DNA of 64,000 nucleotides from Mesorhizobium comanense (GTDB taxonomy: Bacteria; Pseudomonadota; Alphaproteobacteria; Rhizobiales; Rhizobiaceae): contig NZ_SCNN01000011.1 in assembly GCF_005503535.1 (NCBI RefSeq), positions 178,476-242,475 on the forward strand. Reading direction: 5' to 3'. Shown one piece after another: positions 59,259-64,000 of this stretch. The notes beneath the pieces were generated by a model, which did not search any database, had not been told where the DNA came from, and saw only the letters and a program-made list of their open reading frames with translations. How positions within the stretch are numbered: position 1 is the first letter of the stretch; each line of letters begins with the position of its first letter. The translations under genes and the position numbers were made by a program.

Positions 59259-60533
59259 TCAGGCGCCCACTGTCTCGCGCCGCGCGGCGGCGTGGTAGGC
59301 GAGATATTTTCGCTGCGTCGAAATACGGTCCGCCACGTGCTTTGCATCGTGCCAGACACCCCAGATGAAGCTGGAACCTCTTCGCGACTGCCAGGGCAAA
59401 CCCAGGAAATAGATCCCCGGCTCGACCGACACGCCGCGATGGTGCCTCGGCCGGCCCTTCTCGTCGAAAGCGTCGACCTTCAGCCAGCTGTAGTCGACGG
59501 CAAAGCCTGTCGCCCAGATGATCGTCGAAATCCCTGCTTCCGCAAGATTGAGCTCGCGGATCGGATTGGTCAGGCATTCCGGGTCCGGGCCGATTTTGCG
59601 GAGGGCAGGCTCCTCCGGAAGATCCAGACCGTTGCGCGCGACATAGGCGTCGGCTTCGTCCAGCAGCGACATCAGGTTGGCGTCGCCTCGAGCAATGTTC
59701 TTCGCAAGGTCCGGCGCGAAGGTCATCACGCCGTCCTGGTACGTTTTCGTCATGCCGACAAGGGTAAGGCCCTGCGCGGCCAGGCGGCGGAAATCGATCG
59801 TTTCGCCGCCGCGCGCGCCGCTCACCGCGATGGTGACATGTTCCGTGCCCGGCCCCGGCGTTTCTAGGTCCCACTTGCCCAGGACACCGAGCCACCAGCA
59901 GAAGTCGCGCCCACGGTAGGCCCGCGGCGGCCGGTCGTGCGGACCGACCGACAGGTAGACGCGCCTTCCCGAGCGCTGGAGCTCATCCGCGATCTGCACG
60001 CCCGACGATCCCGCTCCGACCACCAGGACCGCGCCTTGCGGCAGCTGCGCGGGGTTGCGGTAGGCGCTGGAATGGATCTGCAGAAGGCCGGCGCCGCCGG
60101 GAACAAGAGGCGGAATGACGGGAACCTGGAAAGGTCCGGTTGCCGCGACCACGCTGTTGGCTTCGATCGCGCCGTGCGAGGTTTCGACCCGGAAGCCGGG
60201 CCGTCCGACATTCCGCTGCACGAGTTTCACCTCGACGCCACAGCGGATCGGCGCATCGATCTGCCTTGCATAGGCGGCGAAATAATCGGCGACCTCCTCC
60301 TTGGAGGGAAAGCCATCGGGTCCGGTCCTCGGAAACTCCATGCCGGGGAAACGGTCATGCCAGGCTGGCCCGTTGGCAACCAGGGAATCCCATCGCTGCG
60401 AACGCCAGCGCTCGGCAATGCGGCCGCGCTCGAGAACGAGATGCGGCACGCCGCATTTGCTCAGATGCTCGCTCATGGCCACGCCTGCCTGGCCGCCGCC
60501 GACGACAAGCGTGTCTATTTCCTCGACCGACAT
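59259..60533 (-). CDS. Flavin-containing monooxygenase (FMO/putative oxidoreductase)
   Basis: 424 residues from the ATG with AAAAGGA upstream. GGGQAG (12-17) binds FAD and VVGAGSSGVQIA binds NADPH; between them is the FMO-like segment from LERGRIAERWRSQRWDSL to FPSKEEVADYFAAYA. ATGFAVDYSWL near the end is the third family motif. It oxygenates a soft nucleophile such as an amine, indole precursor or sulfide, with NADPH and oxygen. First gene of the minus-strand operon with RidA, DUF1028, aldehyde dehydrogenase and LysR; divergent from the GMC oxidoreductase. Confidence 0.86.
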   Translation of the reverse strand: MSVEEIDTLVVGGGQAGVAMSEHLSKCGVPHLVLERGRIAERWRSQRWDSLVANGPAWHDRFPGMEFPRTGPDGFPSKEEVADYFAAYARQIDAPIRCGVEVKLVQRNVGRPGFRVETSHGAIEANSVVAATGPFQVPVIPPLVPGGAGLLQIHSSAYRNPAQLPQGAVLVVGAGSSGVQIADELQRSGRRVYLSVGPHDRPPRAYRGRDFCWWLGVLGKWDLETPGPGTEHVTIAVSGARGGETIDFRRLAAQGLTLVGMTKTYQDGVMTFAPDLAKNIARGDANLMSLLDEADAYVARNGLDLPEEPALRKIGPDPECLTNPIRELNLAEAGISTIIWATGFAVDYSWLKVDAFDEKGRPRHHRGVSVEPGIYFLGLPWQSRRGSSFIWGVWHDAKHVADRISTQRKYLAYHAAARRETVGA

Positions 60534-60832
60534 GCCCAGTCCTTTTCTGACCATCCGACAGCTTATGAGCGCACGGTGGAAACCATCTTTCCGGTGTCCG
60601 CCAGGCGCAGTCGGGCGCGGCCTATTCCGCCGTTTCCGGATGCGCCGTCGCGCCATCCGGCCTCCTCCATTTGCGCTTACAAGTAGCAGCACGCGTTGGT
60701 GCGCGCCCATAACGAATCTCCGAAGTCACGCGTAACCATTTCCGAATTTATGGGTCCGCTTGGCGCACCTAGACTTGCAACGATCGCGTTGGCACCGATG
60801 CCGTGGCGCTGGCATTGCATTGGGGGTCGAGG
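60534..60832. other. 299-base divergent promoter region
   Basis: Between the flavin monooxygenase (minus) and the GMC oxidoreductase (plus). I see no coding sequence, repeat or confident operator. A GGGGGTCGAGG purine-rich stretch directly precedes the GMC ATG. Confidence 0.4.
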
Positions 60833-62431
60833 ATGAACGCTGAAAGCTTTGACTATATCGTCGTCGGCGCGGGTTCGGCCGGCTGCGTGGTCGCCAACAG
60901 GCTGAGCGCCAACCCATCGGTCAGCGTATGCCTGATCGAGGCGGGCGGCAGTGACGACAGCTTGCGGGTCAAGGTGCCTGCGGGCATCCTGTCGCTCTAC
61001 GGCAATCCGAACTACGACTATTGTTTCGTCGGTGTGCCGCAGCCCCGCCTCAACAACCGCAGCATTCCGGTCAATCGCGGCAAGGCGCTGGGCGGATCGA
61101 GCTCGATCAACTCCATGGTCTATATCCGTGGCGCCGCGCAGGACTATGATGAGTGGGCCTCGCTCGGCTGTGCCGGCTGGGCATACGGCGATGTACTACC
61201 GGTGTTCCGGGCGCTGGAGCGCAATCTGCTCGCCCAGGACGCGCGCTATCACGGGACCCGTGGAGAATTGCTGGTCGACAATCCGCGTGATCCGAACGTC
61301 CTTTCAAACATGTTCGTCAAGGCCGGCAAAAGTGCCGGCCTGCCCGCCAACAGCGACTTCAACGCCGAGAGCCAGTTCGGTCTCGGAATCTACAACGTCA
61401 CCCAGGATCGCGGCCGGCGCTTCAGCAGCTTCAGCGCTTTCATGCGGCCGGTGCTCGACCGCAAGAACCTGACGCTGCTCAGCGAATGCGAGGTGATCGA
61501 CCTTGTCATCGCCGAGGGGCGCGCAACAGGACTGCGCGTGCGCCATGACGGTGGCCAGAAGACGCTTACGGCCAGGCGCGAGATCGTGCTTTCGGCAGGC
61601 GCCATCAACTCGCCCAGGATCCTGATGACATCAGGTATCGGGCCAGCAGCCGAACTCAAGCAGATCGGCATCGAGCCCGTCGTCGACCTGCCGGGCGTCG
61701 GCAAGAACCTGCAAGACCATGTCGACGGCATGATCACCGTGCGCTCGAGCAGCAACAGGACGCTTGGGCTTTCGCTCGCCAACCTGCCACGCATCACCGC
61801 CGCGCCTTTCCAGTATTTCGCGCGCCGCAAGGGCATGCTCACCACGAACTATGTCGAAGCCGGCGGCTTCGCCAGGACCAGGCACGCGAACGGCCTTCCC
61901 GACATCCAGTTCCATTTCGTGCCGGGCTATCGCAGCCATCGCGGCAGGCTGATCGAATATGGCCACGGCTATGCCGTCCACACCTGCGTGCTGCGGCCGA
62001 AGAGCGTGGGCGAGATCACGCTATCACGGGACAGTTCGCGCCGGGACGTCCTCATAGACCACCGTTTCTTTTCCAATGAAGACGACGCGATGGTGCTGGT
62101 CGAGGGCATCAAGATCGCACGCCAGATCTTTGCCTCGCCAGAGTTCGACGCGATACGGGGCAAAGAGATGCTGCCGGGCAAGAATGTCAGAACCGATGAC
62201 GAGATCCTGGCCTATCTGCGCGCCGAGGCGCTGACCGTCTACCATCCGGTGGGAACCTGCAAAATGGGAACGGATGCGATGGCGGTCGTCGATCCCGCGA
62301 CATTGAAGGTGCGGGGCATCGAAGGCTTGCGAGTCGCGGATGCTTCGGTGATGCCCAAACTGATCGGCGGCAACACCAATGCGCCAAGCATGATGATCGG
62401 CCAGAAGGCTTCGGAGATGATGCTGGGCTGA
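60833..62431 (+). CDS. GMC-family FAD oxidoreductase (alcohol/choline dehydrogenase-like)
   Basis: 532 residues. GAGSAG (12-17) and GGSSSINSM are the two GMC signatures. The active-site pair is His471 in YHPVGTCKMG and Asn514 in GNTN. It is shorter than the GMC enzyme at 6092-7786 and only distantly similar to it. It oxidises a primary alcohol to an aldehyde, which the aldehyde dehydrogenase at 56583 could take further. Converges on the second NitT/TauT-type importer. Confidence 0.88.
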   Translation: MNAESFDYIVVGAGSAGCVVANRLSANPSVSVCLIEAGGSDDSLRVKVPAGILSLYGNPNYDYCFVGVPQPRLNNRSIPVNRGKALGGSSSINSMVYIRGAAQDYDEWASLGCAGWAYGDVLPVFRALERNLLAQDARYHGTRGELLVDNPRDPNVLSNMFVKAGKSAGLPANSDFNAESQFGLGIYNVTQDRGRRFSSFSAFMRPVLDRKNLTLLSECEVIDLVIAEGRATGLRVRHDGGQKTLTARREIVLSAGAINSPRILMTSGIGPAAELKQIGIEPVVDLPGVGKNLQDHVDGMITVRSSSNRTLGLSLANLPRITAAPFQYFARRKGMLTTNYVEAGGFARTRHANGLPDIQFHFVPGYRSHRGRLIEYGHGYAVHTCVLRPKSVGEITLSRDSSRRDVLIDHRFFSNEDDAMVLVEGIKIARQIFASPEFDAIRGKEMLPGKNVRTDDEILAYLRAEALTVYHPVGTCKMGTDAMAVVDPATLKVRGIEGLRVADASVMPKLIGGNTNAPSMMIGQKASEMMLG

Positions 62432-62548
62432 CCACTGCGTGTCCGTTCGGTCAGCCTGTGTCGGTTGTTCGAAGCGGCCTCGTAGGGGCGAAGGCGGCAT
62501 GGTCAATCACGAAGCGTACCCGTTTGAACCCTCCGCCTCCGCGATACC

Positions 62549-63442
62549 TCAGTGATCCTCGTCGATCTCGTCGTGCAGGAGGCCAAGGATCCGGCGCTTC
62601 AACGCGATGAACTCGGGTTCGAGGATCACGTCCATCGAGCGCGGCCGGGGGATGTCGACCTTGATCTCGGCCTTGATCCTGCCGGGCCTAGCCGTCATCA
62701 CCAGCACGCGATCGCCCAGCACGAGCGCCTCGTCGATGTCGTGGGTAACGAAGAGCACCGTCTTCTGCTGCCGCTCCCACACACGCAAAAGCAGCTTCTG
62801 CATGGTGCCGCGCGTCTGGCTGTCCAGGGCGCCGAAGGGTTCGTCCATCAAGAGCACGGCCGGATCGTTTGCAAGGGCGCGCGCGATCGCTACACGCTGT
62901 TTCATGCCACCGGACAATTGGGCGGGATAATGGTCGGCGAAAGATGCGAGGCCGACCTCGTCGAGATACTGGTCCACGATCCGCTTGCGCTGTTCCACGG
63001 GCAGGCCCTTGCGCTTGGGGCCGTACTCGATGTTGGCGCGCACCGTCAGCCAGGGAAAGAGCGTGTAGCTCTGGAACACCATGCCCCTGTCGGCGCCGGG
63101 CTCGATGACTTCCTTGCCATCGACCTTGATGCTGCCGGAGGTGGCGTCATTGAGGCCGGCGGCGAGATAGAGCAGGCTGGACTTGCCGCAGCCGGAAGGT
63201 CCGACGATGACGCAGAATTCGTTCCTGGCCACTTTCAGCGATACATCGTCCAGCGCCAGCACGCCGTTGGCCTCGCCGTAGCGCAAGGTCACGTCTTCGA
63301 CGGCCATGGTGATGCCTGCCGAATGCGCATCGCCGGTTGCCGGGGCCGTACCTGCCGGATTGCTCGCCTTGACGGTTTCAGTCATCACTACCCTTGATCC
63401 GGCTGCGGTTTGTGAGGTTGCGTTCAAAGTCAGGGTGCCCAT
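62549..63442 (-). CDS. NitT/TauT-type ABC importer 2, ATP-binding protein
   Basis: 297 residues from the ATG at 63442-63440, which overlaps the permease end by 13 bases; an ATG 19 codons later with AAGGG upstream is an equally good start. Walker A GPSGCGKSS, Q-loop VFQSYTLFPWLT, signature LSGGMKQR, Walker B VLLMDEPFGALD and FVTHDIDEA are those of SsuB/NrtC-type ATPases. The first 45 residues are Ala/Thr-rich and not part of the domain. Serves the permease encoded just upstream. Confidence 0.9.
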   Translation of the reverse strand: MGTLTLNATSQTAAGSRVVMTETVKASNPAGTAPATGDAHSAGITMAVEDVTLRYGEANGVLALDDVSLKVARNEFCVIVGPSGCGKSSLLYLAAGLNDATSGSIKVDGKEVIEPGADRGMVFQSYTLFPWLTVRANIEYGPKRKGLPVEQRKRIVDQYLDEVGLASFADHYPAQLSGGMKQRVAIARALANDPAVLLMDEPFGALDSQTRGTMQKLLLRVWERQQKTVLFVTHDIDEALVLGDRVLVMTARPGRIKAEIKVDIPRPRSMDVILEPEFIALKRRILGLLHDEIDEDH

Positions 63443-64000
63443 GGCGCGACCCTCGCTCGGATAAGGCGGAACGCCGTGTCGGTGATGAGGCCCAGGAGCC
63501 CGATGGCGGCGATGGCCATGAAGATGACATCGACCTGGAAGCCGCGCATTGCCTTGAGGCTGATATAGCCGAGCCCGCTCGACGCGGCGACGAGCTCCGC
63601 CACGACCAGATAGGTCCAGGCCCAGCCCATAGTGACGCGAAGCGTGTCGAGGATCGCGGGAAGTGCTGCGGGGAAAATGACGTGCCACACGGCTTCGCTG
63701 CGCTTGGTGCCCAAAGTGTAAGAGGCATTGACCAGGTCCCTGGACACGCCCCGCGCGCAATCGGAAATCATCACCAGCTGCTGGAAGAAGGTGCCGAAGA
63801 AGATCACCGCTATGCGCTGCTCGATGCCGATGCCGATCCACAGGATGAAGAGCGGCACGAACGAGGTCACCGGCAGATAGCGGATGAAATTGACCAGCGG
63901 CTCCAGCGGCGCCTGCACCACTCGATAGGTTCCCATCCACAGGCCCAGCGGCACCGAGATCACGGAAGAGACGATGAAGCCAAGCAGAACCACCTTGGCG
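63430..64000 (-). CDS. NitT/TauT-type ABC importer 2, permease (cut by window end)
   Basis: About 190 C-terminal residues; the frame is open to the window edge and the true start lies beyond it. Four to five membrane helices and the coupling loop NASYTLGTKRSEAVWHVIFPAALPAIL show an SsuC/TauC-type permease. It is paralogous to 22617-23480 (shared pattern WAWTYLVVAELVAASSGLGY against WAWTWLVLAELVAATSGLGY). The binding protein of this importer should lie outside the window. Confidence 0.9.
   Translation of the reverse strand, partial: AKVVLLGFIVSSVISVPLGLWMGTYRVVQAPLEPLVNFIRYLPVTSFVPLFILWIGIGIEQRIAVIFFGTFFQQLVMISDCARGVSRDLVNASYTLGTKRSEAVWHVIFPAALPAILDTLRVTMGWAWTYLVVAELVAASSGLGYISLKAMRGFQVDVIFMAIAAIGLLGLITDTAFRLIRARVAPWAP

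Noticed and set aside
1..64000. Search for mobile elements, CRISPR arrays, prophage genes or toxin-antitoxin pairs
   Set aside because: No transposase, integrase, repeat-spacer array, phage structural gene or toxin-antitoxin pair was recognised, and codon use looks even by eye. I see no boundary of a transferred island inside the window.

Overview
The window is high-GC, densely packed bacterial DNA with many four-base ATGA gene overlaps. Nearly every gene is for import or catabolism. The gene families present (an RhtX-type siderophore transporter, an HpsN-like sulfopropanediol dehydrogenase paralogue of HisD, BMP-type nucleoside ABC importers, many GMC and FAD oxidoreductases, and a GGAAC-N17-CGTT EcfG-type stress promoter) point to an alphaproteobacterium of the Rhizobiales, most like Mesorhizobium. 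This is judged from content only. I see no rRNA or tRNA gene, insertion sequence, phage gene or CRISPR array.

Layout. (1) 1-2474: end of a TonB-dependent receptor, a small unknown protein and an RhtX/FptX-like MFS permease, a siderophore uptake unit. (2) 2510-13515, minus strand: a long catabolic operon behind a GntR/FCD regulator, with a two-cysteine proline racemase/hydroxyproline epimerase, a polar amino acid ABC importer, an aldehyde dehydrogenase, a GMC oxidoreductase, an HpcH/HpaI aldolase, a DadA-like enzyme and a 2-hydroxyacid dehydrogenase. A divergent aldehyde dehydrogenase shares a promoter region that holds a perfect operator palindrome. (3) 15216-20482: a heterodimeric ABC exporter with one degenerate ATP site, convergent with a DHA2 drug-type MFS. 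(4) 20805-21740: two paralogous small secreted proteins, the second behind an EcfG-type promoter. (5) 21824-32885: a sulfonate/nitrate-type ABC importer, an APH-fold kinase, a HutC-type regulator, a zinc alcohol dehydrogenase, an HpsN-like enzyme and an SDR, divergent from a HisC-like aminotransferase and a FAD amine oxidase. Similar A/T-rich ACATA-type elements precede three of its transcription units.

(6) 33248-51060 is the most interesting region. Four promoters each have a TTGAC -35 box followed 20-25 bases later by the same operator, TATGACCATCAACGA; two of the sites are identical over 18 bases. They lead a sugar ABC/TIM-barrel/Gfo-Idh operon, an SDR/epimerase operon, an isochorismatase-fold hydrolase/MarR/enamidase operon, and a BMP-type nucleoside ABC importer with two nucleoside hydrolases. 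Two tandem AA_synth-family proteins lie between. I read this as one MarR-controlled regulon that imports an N-glycoside, splits it into sugar and base, oxidises the sugar and opens the base ring with an enamidase-type step. The substrate is not determined by the sequence.

(7) 51119-64000: S-formylglutathione hydrolase, a trimethylamine dehydrogenase-family flavoprotein, an ArgE-type deacylase, LysR, aldehyde dehydrogenase, DUF1028, RidA, a flavin monooxygenase, a GMC oxidoreductase and the start of a second NitT/TauT-type ABC importer that is cut by the window edge. These look like further nitrogen-compound catabolism.

Perfect hairpins lie between binding-protein and permease genes of several importers and at most convergent gene ends. 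They are recorded separately because they probably set transporter stoichiometry or end transcription.
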